A stretch of DNA of 64,000 nucleotides, taken from contig LSRX01000714.1 in NCBI GenBank assembly GCA_001939145.1, forward strand, positions 73,950 through 137,949, written 5' to 3'. Source of the stretch: Symbiodinium microadriaticum (taxonomy: Eukaryota > Sar > Dinophyceae > Suessiales > Symbiodiniaceae). Positions 53,646 to 64,000 of the stretch are shown one piece after another; positions within the stretch are counted from its first letter, which is position 1; every line of letters starts with the position of its first letter. The notes under the pieces are model-generated. The model saw only the letters and a list, made by a program, of their open reading frames with translations, was not told where the DNA came from and did not search any database. The translations under genes were made by a program, and so were the position numbers.

Positions 53646-54754
53646 AGGATGCAGTTCGGTTCGAACTTTCCTTTTGTTGACGTATTGACACAATCCAATA
53701 TTCTCATTGAGAGATCTTTGATCTGACTGAGGGATCATATTAAGATTGCACACCATGGTATGCTAGGAGCACATCATTGACTAATGAATGAGGAACATTG
53801 CAAACTGTCTGCTCTCTTGCATAAGCAGCAGCGTTTACCTCATTGTATTGTCCTGGTGCAACGACGGCATTCCTATTGGGAACATTCAATTGTTCACTGC
53901 AATGGTACACTGTGTCCTTGTCAGATTGCCTTTAAGCATTGTCAATGAGTACTGTAGTGACACACATTGAACCTTGTGGACACCAAACGAAGGTTCCTTC
54001 TACCAATTCGTCTCTTCAGTATTCGGGTTGTGTCTGTTGGCTGAGTCATTTACTTGTCATTGTTTGAATTCGTTGTATGTTGCAGTGCATTGGTCATCAT
54101 TCTCACAGCAGTCTCAGACAACTGCGATGACTGTGATGATCATGTTTATGATCGTATTGTCTGTTGCATTGCTTCAGAGTGATTCAGGACGTGTGGACGT
54201 GTGTTGTTGAGATTGATCGTAAGTTGGTTCCCTGATTCATTAAGTGACTTCGAGGAATTAGGTTCTGATTGGTTCTTGCTTGATGGTGGCTCAATGACTG
54301 ATTGAGCTCTTTGCTGTGTTTTTGGTCTTCAAGTGCATTCCTTGGCATTGAAGATTATTTTGCGACTAGTGACTGCATGATCCTGACATATATTGTGAAC
54401 TTCTGATCATGAGCAGTTTCTGACTAAAAAGTTGACATTATTGTGCAGACCCCATGAAGAACATTGTCTATCATGCCTGGTCATTGTATCGCATGCGTCG
54501 TGCTAGTCTTTGTCCGCTCATTCGCTGAAGGACGTAGACTTGTGACATTTGACACGTCCTTTCGCATGTTCAAATTGTGACATGGTTGCTCTGAAATGTT
54601 ATTGTGACTGAATGAAAATTCTATACTCGCGCTTTTCGATTGACCGAAGTACACCTGATTCAGATTCCCGGGCTTGCAGGGTGCATTTGGTGCTTGGTTA
54701 CGTGCGTATTGATGCTCATTGCCGATGATCAACAAAGTTGTCATTGTTATTATT

Positions 54755-54880
54755 CATTCACGTTCTACGAATGCAAGAAGACACCACTCGCATTTAGGTT
54801 CCATCACTCCAACAGTGTTCTCATTCACTCACGCTCTACGAATGCAAGAAGACACCATTCGCATCTAGGTTCCATCACTC
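54755..54880. repeat. Tandem duplication, 71-bp period
   Basis: The phrase CTACGAATGCAAGAAGACAC followed by CAxTCGCATxTAGGTTCCATCACTC occurs twice, at offset 71, with two mismatches in the core. Confidence 0.85.
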
Positions 54881-55979
54881 GACATGTTCAGGCTGCATTC
54901 CTCTGTGGTATTGCGCAATCCTCCGCGCTCAGGATCGGAATGATCATCATTGTACACATTGTCTCATTCCATGTCTTTATGACGGTGTCATTGTCTTGGG
55001 TTTCACCATATTAGAAATTATCATCATAAGGGTCTGTCTTTGGCTTTCCTTTCGTGCAAAGTCTCTTTCTTCGTTGGTGTATCGAGTGTTCCTTCTTTTC
55101 AGTTTATGCAAGCATTTGTGCATGTTACTGCTGCACCGCTTGCATTGCTGAATGTTTTCACTTTTGGCACATAGTGGTAAGGTTCCAGGTTCTCGTCATC
55201 ATGATCTCTCCTGCAGGATTATCTCGGCTGTGTCAACATTGGCGCTCTTCCTCCGTGGCTATTTGTTGCATCTTGGCTGTGTCGCTATTGTGCATGCCGT
55301 GACCATGCTCCACAGTCTGGCCCTTAGACTGGTCGGATCCTTAATTGCCGTGACAATTTATGATTGTCTCGGCTTTGCCCGAGGGACCGAGATGCGCATC
55401 TAGCTAAGGCTCGCGTCATGTCTGATTGTGTACCTATTGGGTCTCAACGCTGTCTTGGGACTTATTAGGACATTGCTTCAGGCTCTCGAGATTCGTAACT
55501 TTGTCTGAAGACGTGTCTAAGTGCGTCAATGGCCTTTCTGGTCTCCGCCTTGATTGTGGCGTTGCCCTCAGTACGGCCTGTGCGTTACATTGCGGCTTGG
55601 TTTTGGACCTTGCCTGCGGATTATTGTCAGCAACGACTCTGTTCAGCCTTGCCTCTTGTGATTGGTTCGGTTTCGTTTGAGGGTCCGAGATATTGACAAA
55701 GATTATGGACAAAGATTTCTAAAATTACTACAGAGCAATTGAAAGCATAGCTTAAGTGATTCTGAGTTGTTGCAATGTCTACTATTGTGCCTGGCGAACA
55801 GTCTTGATGTGCTGGTTACTTTAATGCAGTTGTTGTGCTTGTGACATTGTGATGTGTGACACTCTTTTTTGTGACGCTCCTTTGAAGCCGTTTGATTGAG
55901 TCGTCTTAGTCGATTCCTGTAAATGATGGTTGTCTCGATTGATCGCGGGTTCAGCTTGCTTTCCGTGTCTTTTTCGAAG

Positions 55980-56058
55980 ATTGCAAGTAAAGCCCGCTTC
56001 AATCCTGTACAGAAATTGATTGCAAGCAAAACCTTCTCCAACCTTGTACAGAAATTAT
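55980..56058. repeat. Tandem duplication, 39-bp period
   Basis: TTGCAAGTAAAGCCCGCTTC...CCTGTACAGAAATTG and TTGCAAGCAAAACCTTCTCC...CCTTGTACAGAAATT are adjacent diverged copies. Confidence 0.75.
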
Positions 56059-58076
56059 TGAGCCTTGAGTCATTGCAGAGAGGATGTGTTTTGGCAAGAC
56101 ATGATTGATTTCGCTTTCGCACTGCTGCACTGTAGTTCCTCAACTCGTGATTGTCAGTAGCCATTGGGGATTTTGGCAATCATGAAGATTGTCGACACTG
56201 TGATCTCGTCATTGAACGGGCATTTGTGCGTGAAATGTGGTTGCAACTGTCTACAGACATGATTGAGATCGAGTGTTTTCCGTTGGTGCTTGAAGCGGAA
56301 TTCAGTTCTTATCCGCGAGCATCTTTGTGAGCATTGAGTATAGCATTCAGCATGCCCACCTCCGTTGATTGTCATGGCAGCCATCGAACCTCAGATTGGT
56401 ACTGCAACCAGAGTGACTGATCCGGAGATTTCGCAACGTGAGCGATTGCAGGCTCGGCAACTGGAGTTTCTGGTGTCTATGGCAACTGGATGGATCGATT
56501 CGCCTACAACTCTGGGTCTCTGGCTTGAATGCATTTTGTCACTGTGCGGGGCTTGAGCATAGTTGCAGGATTGGCAACTGACCGACTCGCCATTGCGTTC
56601 GAGTCGGCCGTGTTCATGATGTTTCACTTGTGCCAACACAATTGCAGGCTTGCTGGTGATATTTACCAGACAACATGTTGTCAGGCAATGACCCTGTGCG
56701 TGGACATTGGGCCCGCTGGATTTCCAACCATCGCATATCGTCATTTGAGCGAATTGTGCAATCGCTTGCAAATTGGTGCGATGCTTGAAGGAATTGCATT
56801 GTCACCGAGAAACGCTCTCGATTGGACAAAGACAGCATTGAGGCGTTGCCGAATTGTCAAGAACGCTGAAGCTCCCAATTTTGCACTATTGGCATTGCAC
56901 AATGTCTTCATTGCGCTTCCGATGCAATTGGCAGCAGACTTCATCACGACAGGAACTCTCCACTTGAGGGAATGTCCATTGGGGCAACTCAAGGCACATC
57001 TCAGCATCGATTCAGCGATCAGGAAATTGCTCCACTGGCTGTCACAGGGACATTTCTCTAATTTCGTGGAAAGTCCTATTGCGGTGATTGCATATCATCC
57101 CCACAAGGAGACATTGACTCCGGGGATGAAAACTGCTTCAGGAGTTGGTGGTCAGAAACATTGGCATAATGTGTCTTGGATTGGTAGCTCGTATGCGACC
57201 ATTGTTCAGGATGATTCAACTGAAGACCGTGCTGCCGCGCGGTTGCAGTTTCTTCGGCTGAATTGGCAACTATGTTGGCTCTGCAAATTGATCAGACATC
57301 GCATCCATGTTCTTGGACATATTGCAAAACTCCTTCATTGGACACGCACCAAGTGTTGGTCTTGCAAAGCATTGCCATGTTCCACTTGCCTATCGCCGCA
57401 TTGATGGGATTCCACCATTGTGCCTCATCAATTCCGCCGGGCCGCCGGGTGTGAATGCCCCATCCATGATGTAGATGGACAGATTGAACAGTCGAGTGCC
57501 GCAAGGGACATTGTTCCTCCCTCGGATCATTTCAACGTGGTAACGATGCACATTGCATCAGGAACCGAGGTCACATTCGACCCAGTCGACGTGTGATCGG
57601 CAATTGATCTCTGGCATTGCTCGACTCAGCATTGGCTGCGCGGTATGTTGGATATTTCAATGACATGCTCGTGGAGAACGCATTGCAACATTCTTGCTTG
57701 TGAGAATTGATGGTTGGCCACATTGGTTTGCGACAAGGATGTCAAGTGACTGTGCGATTATATGGTCATTCTGTGGATTGCAGATGAACATCGCATTTTC
57801 GCGTCGGCATTGTAACAACATGTTTTTTCACTGTAATGTTGAAACAATTGTACAACTTATGGTTCAGAAGTCTTCTGACTTTGGGGGAAATTGTGAATGA
57901 TTGCATTCCTCGACTAGCCATCATTCTAGATTGGCTATCTTTGGCTGTACAGTGGAAGTAACTGGTCTCGCACATTGTTTTCTTCTGTGTACGCTGTTTG
58001 CTGTTGCTTGCACACTCACAATGATGTATGAAAGTGGCTATCATTGAATGCTTGGCCAAAGGACCGTGTTCGATTG

Positions 58077-58293
58077 AACCACATCATTGTCAGTCTTCCT
58101 GTACATTGGCCAATGGATGCCATACTCGACATTGGCTCAAGGAACTTGAGCATTGGCTCAAGACCGGCACAAGTCGTGAGGAAAACATTGTGCCCGAGAG
58201 TGTCGGAAGTGTGAGTGATTGTTCTGTCCCAGGGGATTGCCAAGGCACTGTCCATTTTAGTACAAGAGCCCAGTAGAATGTGCTTTTGGAACT
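58077..58293. repeat. Diverged third copy of the 690-bp repeat (217 bp)
   Basis: Same orientation as 44659-44875, with scattered substitutions. It keeps both CATTGGCTCAAG words and the GCTCAAG-GAA-CTTGAGC hairpin (58135-58151). It ends abruptly at 58293, where G-rich unrelated DNA begins. Confidence 0.88.
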
Positions 58294-58299
58294 TTTTCG

Positions 58300-59150
58300 G
58301 AATGGGGGGCAACCAAAGGAGGGGGCCCTTCCTTATGCAATATTGCGCTGACCTTGTGGTAGGGAAGGGGTCCCCCTCTTTCTTGGCTCTAAATTAATCA
58401 TTTGCGGGGTGGCGCAGATGGTGCAGTGGAAAGCGCCCCTCCCCCTCCCCCCTTTAGCTATTGTGAAAGGACCAGATAAGGTCCTGCACGCAATTTGACC
58501 TAGTTCTCTACTACCTAAGTGAATGGTAAACGACAACTCCCGCAAGCTCCACAGAGCTAGCTTTCGTGACGTCTGCCCAACCTCATACTGCAAGAACATC
58601 CCTCCAATACCAGCGTGAAAGTATGGAAGCCCGGCTGAGTGTTGCCTTCCGACCTTGCGAACGTGACTGTTGCAGAGCGTAGTATGAGGCCAGCTGCTGA
58701 ACGAAACTTTAGCATGGACTACATGATCGATGAAAGCAGGCAAGAATGGAGGTCGAGCTTCTTTCAAATGTACTACTCTGCGATCTTGCAGCTAGGGAGC
58801 GACTTCTGTACCTGCATCATCTGCATTCCCATCCACCTGGGATCACGCTAGCAAAAAACAGAACCCGCGCCGACTGGTGCAGCAAGCGGCATTCCTTGGA
58901 GAAGTTCAAACTTCCTTCTGATCCAAGATCCTCGCGGGATCAGTGAAGCCAGCTTCTCCTTCTCCGCCTGTCAGTCGGCTGTGTTATGTCACCACTGCGA
59001 AAACCATCTTCCCACCCGAACCAATCTGGCGACTCTTTCAAGAAATAGACCAATCTTGAAAAGAGCAGCTGTCGAATCGGCCTGCGTCTGGGGCATGCCC
59101 CCCTTCGTGTAGAGGCCCATCATGTGGCCCATCTGAAAGCAAACGCTCAG
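58300..59150. other. No recognisable gene
   Basis: At 58400-58440, TGGCGCAGATGGTGCAGTGG resembles a polymerase III A box twice over, but no B box follows. A minus-strand frame (58333-58767) has no motif. Confidence 0.4.
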
Positions 59151-59169
59151 GTAGCAGCTGCAGTCGTAG

Positions 59170-59330
59170 TTGCAAGCGTTGTGCTAGAGGTTATGGATAG
59201 TGGTCGTGGCAATAGTAGCAGTAGGAGTGGTCGTATTCATCGTGGTCGTGGTCGTGGTCGTGGCCATGGCTGTGGCTGTGGTGGCAGCAGCAGTAGCAAT
59301 AACAGCAGTGAGTACGGGTAGGAAACCGGC
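59170..59330. repeat. Trinucleotide-type low-complexity tract (GTGGTC/GGTCGT)
   Basis: Degenerate GTGGTCGTGGTCGTGG and GGCAGCAGCAG repeats, open in several frames on both strands with Val/Ala, Arg/Gly or Thr-only peptides. It resembles the tract at 24735-25015. Confidence 0.8.
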
Positions 59331-59594
59331 ACGCTCTTGGGCCCGGCGGCTTGTCGGGGTGGCTTTTGCCTTATTCAACCTCGCGAAGGTCTTCTTTGCC
59401 GTCATGTCGTTTTTTGCTCTCGGCAAGGCTTCGCGCTTTCAGATGGCGTGGTGTTTTCCGAGAGTCGCCTCGCTTCGGAAGTTCGCTTGAAACGTGTAGC
59501 TCTCTATCGAAAATGCTCTGGCATTTTGTGACGGCTCTGAGAGGGTGGAGGCCTGCAAAATAGTGAATAGACTGCTTTACAGCAGCGAAACAAG

Positions 59595-59715
59595 CAACCA
59601 CCAATACCACCACGACAGTGACGAGAGCAAGCTCCGACGACAACGACCAAAACGACCACCACGACCGCCGAGATCACCACGACCGTCACGACCACCACCA
59701 GCACGACAACGACTA
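59595..59715. repeat. ACCACCACGAC low-complexity tract
   Basis: Degenerate (ACGACC)n and (ACCACGACC)n, giving Pro/Arg-rich or Val-rich peptides in overlapping frames; not judged coding. Confidence 0.75.
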
Positions 59716-59869
59716 GTGCTTGTTTCTTGTGCTGCTAATCCAAATCGCTTACTGGATTGCGTGCTTTGCATGGATGCTGGCGACGTGATCATGATGATGA
59801 TCGCCGCTATTGTTCACATTGGCGATGATCATTATTCTGATGCGACGGCAGGACTCAACAACTGAGCAC

Positions 59870-60354
59870 ATCGCATTCTGAAAGGTTCCAGCATTGTCGC
59901 CCAAGCACTTGTTCAGGTCAATCTGGATGCCATTCTGAGCGAGACACCACATCAGAAGATAATGAGAAAATAACTTGCTGTCAAACGTAGCACAACCGGG
60001 AGCTTCTGCATCTGTTGCATGAGACGAAGTTCCAGAATCGGACTGCAGCCCTACGAGGTATTGGTCTCACGATCTTGCACACCCTGGGTCTCCGACTGGC
60101 TTCTCCGGCGTTCTGATGGTAGCTTTCATTCCTTCTCCTCTAGGACTCTAGGTGCCAACTATCTCAGCGGAAGAAAAGTTGCCCTGCAGCGAGATCCGGG
60201 CCGAAGAAACCATCCATGAAGCCACCCTTGGCACACTCACATAACACTCCCCTCAGCATGAACATGCGTCACAATCATGATCGTGGCAGCAGACCGGCAA
60301 AGTGGGATATGCCTCGTTCTTTCTCCAAGGCCTCAGTCCTCAGACTCATGAAGC
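59870..60354. other. No recognisable gene
   Basis: Downstream flank of the secreted-protein gene on the minus strand. Nothing is recognised here. Confidence 0.5.
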
Positions 60355-61002
60355 CTACCAGAGAGACTCCAGCTGCTGCTTGACGCGAGCAAGATCAGCC
60401 TTAGCTGCTGCTTTTGCGCCCTTATCTCCGAAGAAGAATCCGGAGATACCGGAATTGGCCTTCACGTCCTCAGCATCCTGAAGAGCTGTTTTCCAAAGCT
60501 CCAACATCCTCATGAAATGCTGCAGGCCCTTACCACAGCGTTTGGAGTCTTGCTGAGAGTGAAGATGTCTGGGACAAGTTGGAGTCTTTAAAATGGATTT
60601 CTCCTCAGAGTGGAAGTGGTACTTGCTCAGGAAGGTATTGATCTGCTGTATGATCAATGGCTTGGGCATGTGCACGCCCGCGAGGAAAATGAAGGGTGTA
60701 ATCTTGGGGCAGTCCTCGAGCTGGAGCTGCAAGGCATCTTTGCAATGCTGATCGAAGCGGCTGCGGTTGAAGTGGTCGGCGGTTACACCGTAGGCACCAA
60801 TGCTGGTGATGTTCCTGAGCATTGCGTATGAGTCGTCGTGGAACCTCCTGTCGCTGGTGGGGTAGTCGGTCGAGGCGGTGACACAGCAAAGGATGCTGCT
60901 GTCCAGGCCGCCCCAGTGATTCAAAGTTCCTGAGCCCTCCTCATGGCGCCGAGCCTGAGAGCTCAGAAATACCAGGAAGAGCACTGCATCGCACAACCTC
61001 AT
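60355..61002 (-). CDS. Small secreted or lumenal hypothetical protein with signal peptide
   Basis: The 215-codon frame starts at ATG 61002-61000, chosen because it places a basic residue before a hydrophobic core: MRLCDAVLFLVFLSSQA, a good signal peptide cleaved before RRHEEG. The mature part is mixed polar with aromatic residues, four or more cysteines (for example ILCCVTAS, DQHCKDALQL, LEDCPKI, SKRCGKG) and a helical Lys/Ala-rich C-terminus (KGAKAAAKADLARVKQQLES). No domain is recognised. The frame is intronless and intact, with overlapping frames less protein-like. Entry to the secretory pathway, or to the plastid by way of the ER, is inferred from the signal peptide only. Confidence 0.65.
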   Translation of the reverse strand: MRLCDAVLFLVFLSSQARRHEEGSGTLNHWGGLDSSILCCVTASTDYPTSDRRFHDDSYAMLRNITSIGAYGVTADHFNRSRFDQHCKDALQLQLEDCPKITPFIFLAGVHMPKPLIIQQINTFLSKYHFHSEEKSILKTPTCPRHLHSQQDSKRCGKGLQHFMRMLELWKTALQDAEDVKANSGISGFFFGDKGAKAAAKADLARVKQQLESLW

Positions 61003-61009
61003 GGCCACA

Positions 61010-63760
61010 CCGCACCAGCGAGTTCAAGCACGGGATTTGGCAAAGGACCAACTAAAGCTTTGAGCCAGGCTAGCTAGGTTCATGTACAATGAGCAACAAG
61101 GTGCACCAGGTTTGAGGGCTTACCTTACTCAGCCGAAATTTTCATCGATAGGCACATCAGTGGTGTCTCTCCCCCGCCATAAAGCTCAGGGTGCCGCCGT
61201 GACATTCGCCAGGGACTCCTTCGGTGGAAGCGGGACCTTGCATTCAGAGCAAACTTCTGCTGTGTCAGGCCTGAAAAATGGCGTACACCAGCGGCTTCAT
61301 ACCAGCTTGAAGCACGTAGGAAAGCCGCATGCTCTGTTTCTCAAGCCTGTACCGCTTCCTGACTTAAACTACACATTTCTCTCTATCCCGAAGGCACCGA
61401 GAGCTGAGAGCGGCCTCCGGCGTGATGCTGTCAGGGTTGCTGAGCAGAAATTCTCGCATCACCTGCTACGAGTCTCTGGTGGAAAAAAGTCCGTGGCAGA
61501 AGCCATCGTGTGTACGAAAGACGTCTTCATCCAAGGCGCGGTGCCAGTTGCAGTCCCGAACTGATCAGGTTTACCGTCATGGTACGCAGTGATTGCATCC
61601 TGGGTTCCAGACGGCACGAGATCAAAACTTGATTCTGCACGCCCAGAGCCGAAATCGCCTGCTCCAGCGCGAAAGGCTGAGCCTCAAGCTGCCATGTGGC
61701 CGAGGGCTTTTGGGCCATTGGCCACCATAGCCTTCTGCATCCATGCAGGGTTCCTCAGGTGGTTGTCATGGAATACAGCCCAAAAGGTGAGGTTCCGCAG
61801 ACGCATTGGCGTTGGCACATCTTTTGGCAGGAGCTCCAAGAGAGTCTCGCAACCTAACACTCACCCGCCAGAAGTATGACTATGTGACTTTGAAGTCAAT
61901 GGATGATTTAGGACTAGGAGCCGAGCAAACAATTCGCATGTTGACATGGCGACACTGTCAAGCAAAGCCATAGAGTGCGGAACAACAAAACGTGGCCGCC
62001 AAGACTCTGCGCGCGTGCTGCAGCGGTGTGCAGCAGCTGCTGGGCATCGCCTGCACTGAGTCCAAACTAGTAGTCTGCGAATAAATATATGGTAATGATG
62101 AGAAATCGCACTGCGAAACCTAGCTGGCTTAAAGTCCTTGGACATGTCATACGCGGAGAGCACACAACAGGCATCAACAGGCCTTTCAGACATCTCTGCA
62201 TGACCTTGTGGCTCAAACCGCCAAGCTCCTGCACCTCACAGTACGGTCACGCATGAAGCACTAGCGAGACCATGTGTGACTGCAAATGTGTGCTTGCACA
62301 AGTCCGAAGGTTTTTGGTCGCCATGCCAGCGCTGCGACAGCATGCGACAGCCCAAAAACGCCGGCCCTAGCCAGTGATGCTGGGGCAGCCGCCTGCTTGG
62401 CCAACTGCGCTGCCTGGGCCGCTCCCTGCATGCGAGAACCGGGTGGCGGCCAGAGGACACTGACAGCAACCCCAAACACAGGGAAGCCTTAATCAGAAAT
62501 CACCGCAACCTCACGTGAAAGGCTGAGCTGAGAAGCCGGCCCCCATCATCATCATCTGGGCGAGTTAGGACGCTTTCTTCGACGCTGCTGTTGGAGCTGG
62601 CACGCTTCCCCATGCCCTCTCCATGTAATGGAAAGACCCAGAATGTGAACCTGCACCATGGTCGTTTGTTCTTTGCTGCACGTGTGTGCCTCGATCCTTC
62701 TTTCTGCGTTGCTTCGTTGCCCAGGTGCCGGCTCAAACAATTGATTGCAGTGCCCTATTTGTGGTTTGCTTTGCTTAACTTCCCTGTTTCTTACCGGTCG
62801 ACATGCCAACAATTTGTCATTTGCCTGGCTTGAGTAGATGCCTGGCTCCTCAACCATGTATGCTTACTTGCTTGTCTGCTTGATTGCTGCTCACTTGACC
62901 ATTGGCTTGCTTCGATCTGCATATTCACATATATTAGTTGCATCTATTTGTTTATGAGATGTTGCATGCACACCTTTGAAGGGAAACTTACAGGCGTGCT
63001 TGCTCATTCCTGATGTCATGTCCTTCAGTGCATCAACTTCCCTGCCCGTGTAGTGTTTGGTGAGTAGTACGTTGCGCGCAGGTTAGTCTGTTGAGTGCTT
63101 CACTCTCCTGTATTCATTTATTCATGTTCACATCCTTTTGCAAAAACAAGATATGCTGTGGTTTCTCGCTCCGTTGTTAACATCTCAAGCTGAGGCCGGC
63201 TGTGGGTTCACTGTTGCTGGAACTTACCTCTTGGCTTACGTGGTTAACTCTTCACGTGCACGCTGGATATCTCAGCTCTACGCTCGCATGCTTACAAACT
63301 TCCTTATCAACATTTGGTATTGAATGCTGGGACATGACTGCGGTTTTATGGCAGTTCTCAGTATGGACTGCGAAGCAGTGCAATTCGAGCACATGCCCAG
63401 CTTGTGATTGCCCCAAAACGGCATGTTGGGTCCCGGCCGGGTCCATTCCACCGCCACCTCACGGGGAATGACATGATCATCTGCAGAGGGCATGGGCAGC
63501 CAGAAAGCATTTCTCATGGCACTGAAAGCAGGCTCGCACCTCCTCCCATCCCCGGCATGCCTCAGCTGGACAGCACATCCCAGCAGGTCCGAGCATCGAT
63601 GCCGAAGGCTTGGAGGGCTCGGCATCGCTGATCATCTTTAAACTGACTCCGTGAAGTGTGAAGTGCTCAGAAACTCCACTAACGTGAGCCGTCTGCACCG
63701 TGTCGAGCACCTAACTCCCTCGATGCGGCAGTGCTTTAATGGGTGAGCTTCCGAGTCCTC
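61010..63760. other. No recognisable gene
   Basis: The plus-strand frame 61082-61564 (160 codons) and minus-strand frames 61527-61718 and 61861-62193 are open without known motifs. The DNA from about 62650 to 63350 is pyrimidine-rich with CTTGCTTG words. Confidence 0.4.
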
Positions 63761-63761
63761 A

Positions 63762-63806
63762 ACCCATTCCACCCATTCCACCCATTCCGCCCATTCCGCC
63801 CATGCC
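63762..63806. repeat. 9-bp minisatellite (CCCATTCCA/G)
   Basis: Five adjoining units of 9 bases (ACCCATTCC, ACCCATTCC, then CCCATTCCG types). One plus-strand frame reads IPP repeated, one minus-strand frame EWV repeated. Neither is clearly coding. Confidence 0.85.
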
Positions 63807-64000
63807 CATGGGCATTTGCAGCCGTCGCCCCTCGCAGGAAACAGTGCAAACAAGACTCACCCCTGCCAGCTGCAAAGACGGAGGATGCCTTGCCTGTGCC
63901 ATCCCAAAGATGGCCATGGCATCTTGCACCTCTCAGCTGAGAGTGCACAGGGGCAGCTAATTAATTACAGCAGTCGTCACATGCTGGCAAGTGCCACTTG

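Larger units (their letters stand above)
53646..58076. repeat. CATTG-rich island, right part
   Basis: Low-GC DNA with frequent CATTG/ATTG words, particularly dense at 56560-57400. A plus-strand frame of 291 codons (56529-57404) is open, but its peptide shows no recognisable domain, and its openness may reflect the repeated word (ATTG lacks a stop in most phases). Internal slip duplications are listed separately. Confidence 0.6.

Noticed and set aside
56529..57404. Plus-strand 291-codon open frame in the CATTG island
   Set aside because: No domain or charged and hydrophobic pattern typical of a fold. The frame is probably open because ATTG and CATTG words rarely create stops in that phase.
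58400..58440. tRNA or SINE A-box-like sequence TGGCGCAGATGG
   Set aside because: No B box (GGTTCGAxxCC) at the right distance and no cloverleaf could be formed.
1..64000. CRISPR arrays, rRNA genes, spliceosomal RNA genes
   Set aside because: No regular spacer-repeat array and no recognisable rRNA or snRNA core sequence was seen on either strand.

Overview
The window looks like nuclear DNA of a dinoflagellate (alveolate protist). The evidence is: (i) a full-length copy, 21 of 22 bases, of the conserved dinoflagellate trans-spliced leader on the minus strand at 23879-23900; (ii) exons that only join into conserved domains if introns use GC-AG as well as GT-AG borders, for example a 57-nt GC-AG intron inside a KH domain at 27294-27350; (iii) two retroelements whose protein style (a LINE with an IGEAKNPGP-type motif and an OTU-like domain; a copia element with a DTCC protease and a topoisomerase-type zinc finger) recalls dinoflagellate elements; (iv) sparse, intron-broken genes in long non-coding DNA full of microsatellites. 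No species can be named.

Layout. 0-0.5 kb: TG/TA microsatellite. 4.3-14.4 kb: the most gene-like part, all on the minus strand: a C-terminal exon (4.3-4.5), a Ser/Pro-rich protein (5.2-6.0), a GAF-like fragment (6.4-6.8), a SET-like exon (9.25-9.3), an intact intronless SET-domain protein (11.19-12.58), a KH exon (13.3) and a C2-domain gene in at least five exons (13.7-14.4). 15.2-18.8 kb: AT-rich simple repeats, degenerate tandem repeats and an inverted repeat. 20.0-21.3 kb: exons of an OTU-family cysteine protease. 22.1-24.0 kb: C-homopolymer-rich DNA with two CT-tract modules, one carrying the spliced-leader copy. 27.2-28.1 kb: a KH-domain RNA-binding gene.

32.28-40.70 kb holds a complete Ty1/copia LTR retrotransposon on the minus strand (189-bp LTRs, 5-bp target duplication, primer site). 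Its frames and active sites are damaged. It sits in a minus-strand reading frame that closes up again when the element is removed. 43.2-43.4 kb: C-terminal exon of another gene. 44.6-58.3 kb: a CATTG-rich, AT-richer island with a perfect 690-bp tandem duplication at its left end and a 217-bp relative of the same sequence at its right end. A 5824-bp LINE with an 11-bp target duplication is inserted in the island (47811-53634, minus strand). 60.4-61.0 kb: a small protein with a signal peptide. The remainder is mostly non-coding or unrecognised.

Every confidently recognised gene and both retroelements lie on the minus strand, as expected for a dinoflagellate unidirectional gene cluster. The genes look like individual regulatory or RNA-binding proteins (SET, KH, C2, OTU, GAF) and do not form a visible pathway. 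Exon borders were placed by eye from domain continuity and are approximate unless stated as exact.
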